Assembly (NCBI GenBank): GCA_002344975.1
Contig: DDUV01000081.1
Span: 1 to 64,000, forward strand
DNA: 64,000 nt
Source: Saprospiraceae bacterium UBA2329
GTDB taxonomy: Bacteria > Bacteroidota > Bacteroidia > Chitinophagales > Saprospiraceae
Direction: 5' to 3'
Shown here piece by piece: positions 1 to 6,809 of this stretch. The number at the start of each line of letters is the position of its first letter. Positions within the stretch are counted from its first letter, which is position 1. A program made the position numbers and the translations under genes. The notes beneath the pieces are model-generated. The model was not told the DNA's origin. It ran no database searches and saw only the letters and a program-made list of their open reading frames with translations.

Positions 1-4
1 CATT

Positions 5-12
5 TATTTTTG
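5..12 (+). promoter_or_regulatory. TATTTTTG -7 element
   Basis: This matches the Bacteroidota -7 consensus TAnnTTTG. The -33 region lies outside the window. No convincing coding gene follows on this strand, so it most likely drives the candidate small RNA that ends at the T-runs near 169 and 213. Confidence 0.5.
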
Positions 13-19
13 CCCCACT

Positions 20-170
20 ACATAAGCATTTCCTTTCTATCCATTATAGCCCTGAAACCCAATTTTTTCGGGACGAGGCAACGGAAGATAAAACTACCGT
101 ATGCAGTACCTCGACGAGGGAACTAAGCTCCTTTGGTTCCCGGCGCTGGTAAAAGCGAATATTTTTTTTC
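20..170 (+). ncRNA. candidate structured small RNA of unknown family
   Basis: No plausible reading frame fills this stretch, yet it is ordered like an RNA gene. A TATTTTTG element sits at 5-12. A two-tier helix follows, with CGAGG 74-78 pairing CCTCG 109-113 around ACGG 81-84 pairing CCGT 97-100. A hairpin pairs GGGAAC 118-123 with GTTCCC 136-141. A short hairpin CGCT 144-147/AGCG 154-157 runs directly into eight T residues at 162-169, which is the form of an intrinsic terminator. I compared it by eye with SRP, 6S and the common riboswitches and could not match a family. The downstream gene is on the opposite strand, so a cis riboswitch is unlikely. The ends are approximate, and the pairing was found by inspection and not by folding. 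Confidence 0.42.
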
Positions 171-172
171 CT

Positions 173-213
173 AAGCGGTCTCCCCCAAAACCCCGGGAGG
201 CCGCTTCTTTTTT
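173..213 (+). terminator. strong intrinsic terminator
   Basis: A 12-bp stem (AAGCGG plus TCTCCC at 173-184 against GGGAGG plus CCGCTT at 195-206, one T-G pair) has a 10-nt loop and is followed by CTTTTTT. The T-run lies on the plus side, so it ends plus-strand transcription, such as the candidate small RNA. It also abuts the stop codon of the convergent transporter gene. Confidence 0.6.
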
Positions 214-1054
214 ACTGCTCCATCGCCCGGCGCTTCATCTCTGCCGCCGCATCATGCCCCAAATACCGTTCGATGTACCCATGTGCTACATACAACACCG
301 GCGTGAGTACAACGGCCATCACCGATTTATAGGTGTATTGAATGACCGCTACCGAGAGCAATTGGCTCCAGGTCCAGGGCGTCACTGTGCCGAACAGGTC
401 GGGGCCGGCCTTGAAGGCGATGTACAGCACCACAAAACTGTCAATAAACTGTGAAATGAGCGTAGAACCCGTGGCCCGCAGCCAGATACGCCCTTCGCCG
501 GTCAGGGCTTTGATGCGGTGAAAGGCCGTGACGTCCACCAATTGCGCCATCAGAAAGGCCGAAATCGAACCTGCAATAATGAGCATACCCTGCCCCAGCG
601 TCACACTGAAAGCCGCCTGCATATCGGGCACGCCCTGCGCCTGATTTTGTGCTACCCACCAGTCGGCAGGCGCCAGTTGAATGGCAAAAAATATCATAAT
701 GAACGCATACCCGATGAGACCCACCGTGAGGAACGACAAGAGCCGGATGCCGCGCTTGCCATAATATTCGTTGATGAGGTCGGTCATTACAAAAACGATG
801 GGCCACAACAGTACGCCCGCCGAAAACTGAAGCGCGCCCTGCTGCCCGAACAGGTTGAAATTGAATGGTTTGAGGCCCAGCGTCGGCTCCAGAGCGAAGA
901 TTTTTACCCCAATAAATTCTGCTACCATTGCATTGGCAACAAAAAAACCTCCCAGAAAAATAAACAGCCTGCCGGAGCGCAAAGAGAGCACGTCGGCAGC
1001 GCCCCGGCCCGCGCCGGCGTTATCGGGGGTGGTGGAATGTGGTGAAGAGGACAT
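212..1054 (-). CDS. yhhQ: queuosine precursor transporter, YhhQ/VUT family
   Basis: Predicted inner-membrane carrier that imports queuosine precursors (preQ0/preQ1 type) for tRNA modification. The 280-residue product has about six hydrophobic segments. It carries family-typical stretches: FVANAMVAEFIGVKIF near residue 40, the acidic/polar FVMTDLINEYYGK, and a late FIDSFVVLYIAF. An ATG at 1123 would add 23 residues of poor quality. The ATG at 1054 is preferred because it starts just before a short polar N-terminus and leaves room for a promoter. It is transcribed divergently from the secreted protein at 1156. It converges on the candidate small RNA, with its TAA inside the T-run of the plus-strand terminator. 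No other queuosine gene is in the window. The family call is firm; the exact substrate is inferred. Confidence 0.85.
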   Translation of the reverse strand: MSSSPHSTTPDNAGAGRGAADVLSLRSGRLFIFLGGFFVANAMVAEFIGVKIFALEPTLGLKPFNFNLFGQQGALQFSAGVLLWPIVFVMTDLINEYYGKRGIRLLSFLTVGLIGYAFIMIFFAIQLAPADWWVAQNQAQGVPDMQAAFSVTLGQGMLIIAGSISAFLMAQLVDVTAFHRIKALTGEGRIWLRATGSTLISQFIDSFVVLYIAFKAGPDLFGTVTPWTWSQLLSVAVIQYTYKSVMAVVLTPVLYVAHGYIERYLGHDAAAEMKRRAMEQ

Positions 1055-1155
1055 CGGTTGCAGATTTTTTAAAATTAGACAATACAATACCAAAACCTGC
1101 CCGCTTGTTGAAAAACATCGCAATTTCGCCTCCGATTCTTACCAAACTTCGAACC

Positions 1156-2010
1156 ATGTACAGGATTACCGGCTTTCTTGTTTTCTTTTGGCTGCTTTGC
1201 GCCCAAGTCCTTGCCCAAACCATAGACGCCCGCATCGTGGAAGGAGACGCGGCACAACTGCACGAACTGCGTACCCGTCGCGGCGATGTATTTTTCGGCA
1301 CGCTGCTGGGACAGACTGCCGACAGTATTTTTTTCAAATTGCGGTCCAATCTGGAAATTCAATTTGCTGCCGAAGAAGTGGAAAGCGTCCGGTTGGCTTT
1401 CGCCGAACAAGCGGCCCCGGTGAGGCCCCGCAAAACCGCCGCCGAGCCTGAGCCGGCGCCCGAATACCTCCTGTTCAGCCCCACGGCTTTCAATTTCAAA
1501 AAAGGGCAGGGGGAATTCCGAAATACGCTGCTGTCTCTCAATCAAGTAGATGTGGGCCTGAGCGATCATTTTTCGTTGGGCGCCACCTTGTTGTTGCCCA
1601 TTATTGCGGGCGTTCAGGTGAAGGCCAGCGCGAATTTGTCGCCAAGCACACGCCTTGCCGTCGGCGGCTCGGCATACACCGCTTTTTTTGACTTAGGAGC
1701 CGCCGCGCATGTTTACGGAGCCTTCAGCAAAGGCGCGCCCGACAAATTCATCAACTTCACAGTAGGGGCAGTAGGAGGATTCGGCGGCGATTGGGCGCCC
1801 ATTTTCAGCGGCGGCGGCGCATATCGCTTTCATCGCAATTGGCGGCTCATGGCCGATATTGCTTATTCGCCCATTCGCGGCGATGCCCTCATTTTGCCCT
1901 CCTTATCGTTTTCCTGGTTCAGTGCCCGGCATCGCGTTGATTTCGGTCTGTTGTCCGTGTCTGCATTGCCCGTTCCTATTCCTCATGCCAGATATGGGCT
2001 GAGGTTTTGA
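1156..2010 (+). CDS. secreted hypothetical protein, probable outer-membrane barrel
   Basis: I do not recognise a named family. The 284-residue product begins with a clear signal peptide (YRITGFLVFFWLLCAQVLAQ), so the ATG at 1156 is chosen over the upstream in-frame ATG at 1039. Residues about 22-95 form a small mixed domain that starts IDARIVEGDAAQLHELRT and talks about a rule-like DVFFGTLLGQTADSIFFKL core. The rest has alternating hydrophobic/polar, glycine-rich strands (for example FSLGATLLLPIIAGVQVKA) and ends in Phe (YGLRF), as many outer-membrane barrels do. The transcription unit appears to be monocistronic. The following 355 bases hold two long hairpins. Role unknown. Confidence 0.7.
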   Translation: MYRITGFLVFFWLLCAQVLAQTIDARIVEGDAAQLHELRTRRGDVFFGTLLGQTADSIFFKLRSNLEIQFAAEEVESVRLAFAEQAAPVRPRKTAAEPEPAPEYLLFSPTAFNFKKGQGEFRNTLLSLNQVDVGLSDHFSLGATLLLPIIAGVQVKASANLSPSTRLAVGGSAYTAFFDLGAAAHVYGAFSKGAPDKFINFTVGAVGGFGGDWAPIFSGGGAYRFHRNWRLMADIAYSPIRGDALILPSLSFSWFSARHRVDFGLLSVSALPVPIPHARYGLRF

Positions 2011-2091
2011 GACAATTTTACTTGATTTTTAGCTTCGATGCACTATATTGAAAACCAATGTTTTAGCACTTTTTTAAATAGACAATCACGG

Positions 2092-2199
2092 GTTATACCC
2101 GATGAAAAATAGTTTGCGAAAAAATATAAACCATTTTTCATCGGGATAACTGATAGCCAGTGGTTTGCAAAAACTAAAATTCGCAAACCACTGGCTATC
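2092..2199 (+). repeat. two adjacent long inverted repeats with a competing third pairing
   Basis: Hairpin 1 has perfect 13-bp arms at 2098-2110 and 2133-2145. They extend to 2092-2150 if one bulged A is allowed. Hairpin 2 has perfect 17-bp arms at 2152-2168 and 2183-2199. In addition GTTTGCGAA at 2112-2120, in the loop of hairpin 1, is exactly complementary to TTCGCAAAC at 2180-2188. That second segment partly overlaps the 3' arm of hairpin 2, so a 9-bp alternative pairing competes with hairpin 2. No T-run follows either stem, so these are not ordinary terminators. They make up most of the 2011-2365 gap, the remainder being the CHAT promoter and leader. Confidence 0.7.
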
Positions 2200-2225
2200 G
2201 AGTATAAATCAAATTGCAATCTTAT

Positions 2226-2288
2226 GATACTTTTAAGTATCCAAACACACAAATGATTTGCTCGTTTATTCTATACTTCCTACCTTTG
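2226..2288 (+). promoter_or_regulatory. promoter and possible operator of the CHAT-hydrolase operon
   Basis: TTTG at 2257-2260 and TACCTTTG at 2281-2288 are separated by 20 bases, a near-ideal Bacteroidota vegetative promoter. A 16-bp palindrome (GATACTT-TT-AAGTATC, 2226-2241) lies 15 bases upstream of the -33 element and could bind a regulator. The predicted leader is about 70 bases long. Confidence 0.65.
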
Positions 2289-2365
2289 TCATAGACATTG
2301 CTGCCGACTTAACGGATGTAGAAATGCGATAATGCCTTGACTTACATAAAAATAGAACAGAAAAT

Positions 2366-3274
2366 ATGATAGCAAAAACGCTTCAAGCCTTGAGAAATGA
2401 GGCCAATAACTACATCAGCCAAGCAAGAACACAGGAAGCGATGGATGTAGTGGCCGAATGGGCACATGAAAACAATCAGGCGCAATTAAAAAGAGACATA
2501 AATCTCTTAAAAGGCCAGTTGTCAGCCCTGAATAAGCAACAAATAATGGGTACTGTATCTTTTGAAGAATTTATGAGAGAACAGGCAAAAGTAAATGTTC
2601 GACTACTGGATTTACTAAGCACCCTTGAAGAAAAAATATCTAATGATGATGTATCAAGCCAGCCGGAACCAATAAAAGCCAGTAAATTAAAAATCCTGAT
2701 GTTGACGGCTAATCCAACAAATCTGGCGCGATTGAGGTTGGATTCAGAACATTCCAATATTCTTCAAAAATTACAGGGTAAGCAAGAGCGATTTGATTTT
2801 GTGATAAAAAAAGGTGTCAGTAAATCAGAGTTTCAAGAATTAACCGTTCAGGAAAAGCCTGACGTATTGCACTTTTCAGGACATGGCGAAAGCGCAGAAT
2901 ATGGTGTAGGAGGCTTAATTTTACAGGATACAGATGGCAGAGAAGATATACTGCCCCCAAAAGGATTGAACCTTTTGTTTCGTTTTTTTAAAAGCGAGAA
3001 TGTCGCTATCAGGGTTGCCCTTTTAAACGCTTGTTACTCAGAAGAGCAAGCTCAGGCTATATGTGCGCATGTGCCTTATGTCATTGGAACAACCTTGAAT
3101 ATCGGCGATACTGCTGCTATTGGTTTTAGTACGGGTTTCTATTACAAATTGGCTGAAAACGGCACTATCGAGCAAGCCTTTAATGCCGGCATTACCCGCG
3201 CCGGTATGGATGGAGCTGATGAGTCTTATTTTGCTTTATTTAAAGATGGCAAGAAAATGTCTGTTGGCTTTTAA
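2366..3274 (+). CDS. CHAT-domain caspase-like protease with N-terminal effector-associated domain
   Basis: The 302-residue product has two parts. Residues 1-95 are a helical region (AMDVVAEWAHENNQAQLKRD, then LSTLEEK) that resembles the Bacteroidota effector-associated domains, probably EAD11, which act as adaptors in conflict systems. A short linker follows. Residues about 105-302 form a CHAT/caspase-like domain. The catalytic dyad is visible as His173 in HFSGHGE and Cys223 in LLNACYSEE, and the N-terminal strand is LKILMLTANP. CHAT proteins are cysteine peptidases that cleave partner effectors in several bacterial immune systems. The next gene starts 21 bp downstream on the same strand and encodes an alpha/beta hydrolase, the obvious candidate partner. 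The base composition is AT-rich compared with flanking housekeeping genes, which suggests acquisition. Domain calls come from motif recognition only. Confidence 0.85.
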   Translation: MIAKTLQALRNEANNYISQARTQEAMDVVAEWAHENNQAQLKRDINLLKGQLSALNKQQIMGTVSFEEFMREQAKVNVRLLDLLSTLEEKISNDDVSSQPEPIKASKLKILMLTANPTNLARLRLDSEHSNILQKLQGKQERFDFVIKKGVSKSEFQELTVQEKPDVLHFSGHGESAEYGVGGLILQDTDGREDILPPKGLNLLFRFFKSENVAIRVALLNACYSEEQAQAICAHVPYVIGTTLNIGDTAAIGFSTGFYYKLAENGTIEQAFNAGITRAGMDGADESYFALFKDGKKMSVGF

Positions 3275-3295
3275 TAACCCAAAAATAATTAGATC

Positions 3296-4177
3296 ATGAA
3301 ATTAGTACTCATTCACGGACGTGCACAAGGGGATAGAATCGAGGAGGATGTCAGGCGAGAATGGATTGATAGTTTGAATGCCGGATTAGATAAATCAGGC
3401 TATCATCTCAATTTAGAAGAAATTGTTGCTTTTCCCTTTTATGGCAAACAATTAGATGAGTATATAGGAAAAGCAGAGGCATCTAAATCTGATGAATTGA
3501 ATCCGGTGAGGAGCGGAGCCCATTCATTCGTTAACGAAGCAGAGCAAATAGCTTATTACGAAAGTGCTTTGAGTGAAATTGCTTACAAAACGGATATAAA
3601 CATTGCTGACAGGGCAGAGCTAAATGCGCCGCAAGGACAAAAAAGAGGCCCTTTAAATTGGGAGTTCGTTCAAAAGCTCATGGTGTATTTGGATAAGAAA
3701 AAGATTTTGAACAATTTTGTTCTCAAAACGATAACCGAAGACGTGTTTATGTATCTGAATGTCAGTTTTATACATAAAGAAATCAATAAGTTGGTTAAAT
3801 CGGCTATTCCTAAAGAGCCTTGTGTAATCGTTGGGCATTCTTTGGGGTCAATTATCAGTTATTTGATCCTGAAAAACAGTCCGGAGTTACAAGTTAAAGA
3901 GTTTATTACACTTGGTTCGCCACTTGGAACTGAAGCCGTAAAAAAATATATTCAACCATTGATAAAACCAACATGTTTATTGGGTAATTGGTACAATGCT
4001 TATGACGAAAGAGACTTTGTTGCCCTGAATCCATTAGACAGAACTCATTTTAATATTAATATGACCATCGAAAATAAAAACAATGTCAATAATTCAACTG
4101 ATAACAAACATGGGATTTCAGGTTATCTTAGCGATGCAGAGGTGGCTCAGAGGATTTATCAGGCGTTAGTTCATTAG
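3296..4177 (+). CDS. alpha/beta hydrolase, predicted effector of the CHAT operon
   Basis: Predicted serine hydrolase of 293 residues. It opens with LVLIHGRAQG, the first strand and oxyanion-type HG loop of the fold. It has a nucleophile elbow at GHSLGS with Ser182, a candidate acid at Asp237 or Asp240 (NAYDERDFVAL), and His272 in KHGISGYL near the C-terminus. There is no signal peptide or membrane segment, so it is cytoplasmic. An insertion of about 100 residues (roughly 55-160) separates the first strand from the nucleophile elbow and may be a lid or a regulatory segment. Only 21 bases separate it from the CHAT protease, so the two are probably co-transcribed. Substrate unknown: phospholipid, acyl ester or peptide are all possible. 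That the upstream protease cleaves it is my inference and not visible in the sequence. Confidence 0.82.
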   Translation: MKLVLIHGRAQGDRIEEDVRREWIDSLNAGLDKSGYHLNLEEIVAFPFYGKQLDEYIGKAEASKSDELNPVRSGAHSFVNEAEQIAYYESALSEIAYKTDINIADRAELNAPQGQKRGPLNWEFVQKLMVYLDKKKILNNFVLKTITEDVFMYLNVSFIHKEINKLVKSAIPKEPCVIVGHSLGSIISYLILKNSPELQVKEFITLGSPLGTEAVKKYIQPLIKPTCLLGNWYNAYDERDFVALNPLDRTHFNINMTIENKNNVNNSTDNKHGISGYLSDAEVAQRIYQALVH

Positions 4178-4211
4178 TAGAAATTAGCATTATGCCAACG
4201 CTGCTTGCGGA

Positions 4212-4316
4212 ATGACAAAATCAATTCCTTTTTCACCGAATATGAGATATGGCGGTTTAAGCCAAATGGGAATAGAGCGCATGAAAAAATTGCTAAACAG
4301 AATATTGGCTGAATAA
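4212..4316 (+). CDS. possible 34-residue peptide overlapping the WG-repeat lipoprotein
   Basis: A short frame starts MTKSIPFSPNMRYGG and ends KKLLNRILAE. Its TAA overlaps the next ATG as TAATG. The basic amphipathic C-terminus and the coupled stop/start make it more than noise. No similarity is recognised, and it could equally be a gene remnant in the leader of the following gene. Confidence 0.25.
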   Translation: MTKSIPFSPNMRYGGLSQMGIERMKKLLNRILAE

Positions 4317-4894
4317 TGAAAAGCATCATTTTCCTGTTATTGGCGTTGGTTTTATCCTGTTCGAGGATAGAAAAGCAAGTCTCCCCAGAGATGCGGCAGT
4401 ACCATGATCCACTGCCTGTAACGGACTCCTCTTATTTACTTCGGGTTTTTGATGGCGAATGGTATGAACCGGGAATACCCTGCGGTTATGTCAGCAATAA
4501 AGGAGATACGGTCATTCCCATTGGGAAATACAGTATTTGCTGGTCCGATACAATCCGGAGCTTTGGCATCGTGACAGGCAGCGGGCCGACTCAATCTAAA
4601 TTTATAGGAATAGATCAACAAGAACGGCTGCTGTACGAAATTCACTATTATGACAACGGGCCGGATTGGTTAGAGGAAGGCCTGTTCCGAATTATGAGAA
4701 ACGGTAAAATAGGGTACGCCGATAAGAATGGTTTTATTCAAATTGAGCCTCAATTTGAATGTGCTTCACAATTTGAAAATGGATTGGCTAAGGTGGCTCT
4801 TCGTTGTGACCTGATTCCAGAGCATGAACATACCCGCATGCAAAGTAAGGAGTGGTTTTATATTGACAACAGGGGAAAAGTTGTCAAAAAATAA
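4316..4894 (+). CDS. WG-repeat lipoprotein
   Basis: The 192-residue product has a lipoprotein signal (IIFLLLALVLSC, lipidated Cys15). Two degenerate WG-type repeats follow. One is around residues 45-75 (GYVSNKGDTVIPIGKY). The second is around 122-160 (GLFRIMRNGKIGYADKNG, then PQFECASQFENGLAKV). WG repeats form beta-propeller-like surface modules of unknown ligand. The protein is predicted to be anchored in the outer or inner membrane. It lies 138 bp downstream of the hydrolase with no clear promoter or terminator between them, so it may be the third gene of the CHAT unit, although its periplasmic location argues against a direct role. Unlinked cargo is the alternative. Confidence 0.7.
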   Translation: MKSIIFLLLALVLSCSRIEKQVSPEMRQYHDPLPVTDSSYLLRVFDGEWYEPGIPCGYVSNKGDTVIPIGKYSICWSDTIRSFGIVTGSGPTQSKFIGIDQQERLLYEIHYYDNGPDWLEEGLFRIMRNGKIGYADKNGFIQIEPQFECASQFENGLAKVALRCDLIPEHEHTRMQSKEWFYIDNRGKVVKK

Positions 4895-5028
4895 CCCGCT
4901 CTTACCGGAACCGCAGCTTTATGTGAAAGACACGGCGACAAAACAACAAAAACCACCAACAATGCAGACCAAACGAAATAGCGCAAGCGCGTGCAATTTG
5001 TGAGCATTGTATTATATTTACCCTCGTT

Positions 5029-6798
5029 ATGGACCAACTCATTGTTTTCGCAGTGCTGTTGCTGGCGTTGGGTTTGTTCGCCTGGGGCCGTATCCGTCAC
5101 GATCTGGTGGCGCTCATATCCCTTATGATACTGGTACTGACCGGCATCGTGAAGGCCGGAGAGGCATTTATCGGCTTTGGCCATGCGGCGGTCATCACAG
5201 TAGCCTCGGTGCTGGTCATCGGCAAAGCGCTCGAATTTTCCGGCCTCACGGAGTGGTTAGGCAAAGGGGTGATGCGCATCGGCAATAATCCTTATTTACA
5301 GGTATTTGTGCTTTCTGCGCTGACGGCCGGGGCCTCGGCATTTATGAACAATGTAGGCGCCTTGGCCATTATGATGCCTATCGCTTTGCACCTGGCCCGC
5401 AAAACCGGCTACTCGCCTTCTTTCATACTTATGCCCATTGCGTTTGCCTCCTTGCTGGGCGGTATGACCACGCTCATAGGCACCCCGCCGAACATCATTG
5501 TGTCCGCTTTCCGGGAGGAAGCTACCGGACGCACTTTCGCCATGTTCGACTACGCGCCGGTGGGCGTTGTGATTGCCTTTGCCGGCGTTGTGTTCATTTC
5601 CTTAGCCGCTTTCAAGCTGCTGCCCCACCGCAAGTCTCAAAAAAGCGGCGCCGATTTGTTCGACATCAACGACTACATCACAGAGGTCGTAGTGGTACCC
5701 AATTCAAAGCTCATAGGTAAAGGCGTCTCCGATTGGGGCAAAATCTCGCAGACCAAAGTGCAGATTTTGGGCCTCATTCGGGCCAATCGCCGCATTCATG
5801 CCCCCGACCCGGAGGAGACGCTTCTGGAAGGCGATATTCTCATTCTGGAAACCGATGCAGACGAACTCAAAGCCGTGATGGACAACACAGGCGTAGCGCT
5901 CATCGGCGATAAAAAAGTACCTGATCTTTCTCAGGGCGCCGGCAATATCGCCGTGGTAGAGGCCGTGGTCATGGCCGGTTCATCCCTTTTGGGGCGCTCT
6001 GTGTCCGACATCGGGCTAAGGCGGCAGCATGGCCTCAACCTCTTGGCGGTAGCCCGGAGGGAGCAAAAAATTCACCGCCGCTTAGACCGCATCATTTTTC
6101 AAACGGGCGACGTGCTGCTGCTGCAAGGGCGGGAAGACGGCCTCCATGAGACCATTGCCTCCCTGGGCTGCCTGCACTTGGCCAAACGGGGATTGCGCCT
6201 CGGTTATCGGGCCAAAATACCGGCGGCTCTGGGCATATTCGGAGCCGCTATTGCCGCAGTAGTGGCCGGCCTGCTGCCCGTAGAGGTGGCCTTTACTTTG
6301 GCTGCCATGACGATGGTGCTGGCCGGAATTTTGCCAATCAAAGAGGTTTATACCAGTATTGACTGGCCGGTTGTAGTGCTGCTGGGGGCCATGATTCCGG
6401 TGGGTACGGCATTAGAGACGACCGGCGGCGCGCAGCGCATTGCAGATGCCGTGCTACAAATGGCAAACCATATCCCGTCCTGGGGCATACTCACCATCGT
6501 GCTGGTACTCACCATGTGCCTGTCGGACGTCATCAACAATGCGGCTACGGTGGTCATCATGGCGCCCATTACGATAGGAGTGGCCAAAGGGCTGGGCTTG
6601 TCGGTTGATCCTTTTCTCATCGCGGTGGCCATTGGCGGGTCCAGCGCGTTCCTTACACCCATCGGGCACCAGTCGAACACTTTGGTCATGGGGCCGGGCG
6701 GGTATAAATTTACCGATTACTGGCGCCTTGGCCTGCCCTTGGAAATACTCATTGTGCTCATCGGCATACCGCTGATATTGATGCTGTGGCCGCTGTGA
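5029..6798 (+). CDS. SLC13/DASS-family permease with two TrkA-C domains
   Basis: Inner-membrane ion-coupled carrier of the SLC13/ArsB-like superfamily, 589 residues. The N-terminal membrane half carries the conserved loop TLIGTPPNI near residues 149-157. Two cytosolic TrkA-C (RCK_C) domains follow at about 205-295 and 305-385, recognisable by LEGDILILETD and FQTGDVLLLQGRED. The second membrane half ends with the matching loop FLTPIGHQSNTLV near 542-554. This organisation is typical of the permeases annotated as sulfate/dicarboxylate/anion transporters. The substrate cannot be read from sequence. The start is the ATG at 5029; TATATTTA lies just upstream as a weak -7 match. The helicase gene begins 11 bp after its stop, so they may share a transcript. 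Confidence 0.88.
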   Translation: MDQLIVFAVLLLALGLFAWGRIRHDLVALISLMILVLTGIVKAGEAFIGFGHAAVITVASVLVIGKALEFSGLTEWLGKGVMRIGNNPYLQVFVLSALTAGASAFMNNVGALAIMMPIALHLARKTGYSPSFILMPIAFASLLGGMTTLIGTPPNIIVSAFREEATGRTFAMFDYAPVGVVIAFAGVVFISLAAFKLLPHRKSQKSGADLFDINDYITEVVVVPNSKLIGKGVSDWGKISQTKVQILGLIRANRRIHAPDPEETLLEGDILILETDADELKAVMDNTGVALIGDKKVPDLSQGAGNIAVVEAVVMAGSSLLGRSVSDIGLRRQHGLNLLAVARREQKIHRRLDRIIFQTGDVLLLQGREDGLHETIASLGCLHLAKRGLRLGYRAKIPAALGIFGAAIAAVVAGLLPVEVAFTLAAMTMVLAGILPIKEVYTSIDWPVVVLLGAMIPVGTALETTGGAQRIADAVLQMANHIPSWGILTIVLVLTMCLSDVINNAATVVIMAPITIGVAKGLGLSVDPFLIAVAIGGSSAFLTPIGHQSNTLVMGPGGYKFTDYWRLGLPLEILIVLIGIPLILMLWPL

Positions 6799-6809
6799 AC
6801 TTATCAAAA

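Noticed and set aside
20..170. SRP RNA, 6S RNA or a riboswitch
   Set aside because: The conserved SRP tetraloop context, the 6S open-bubble layout and known aptamer cores were not found by eye, and the flanking gene is convergent. Left as an unassigned candidate RNA.
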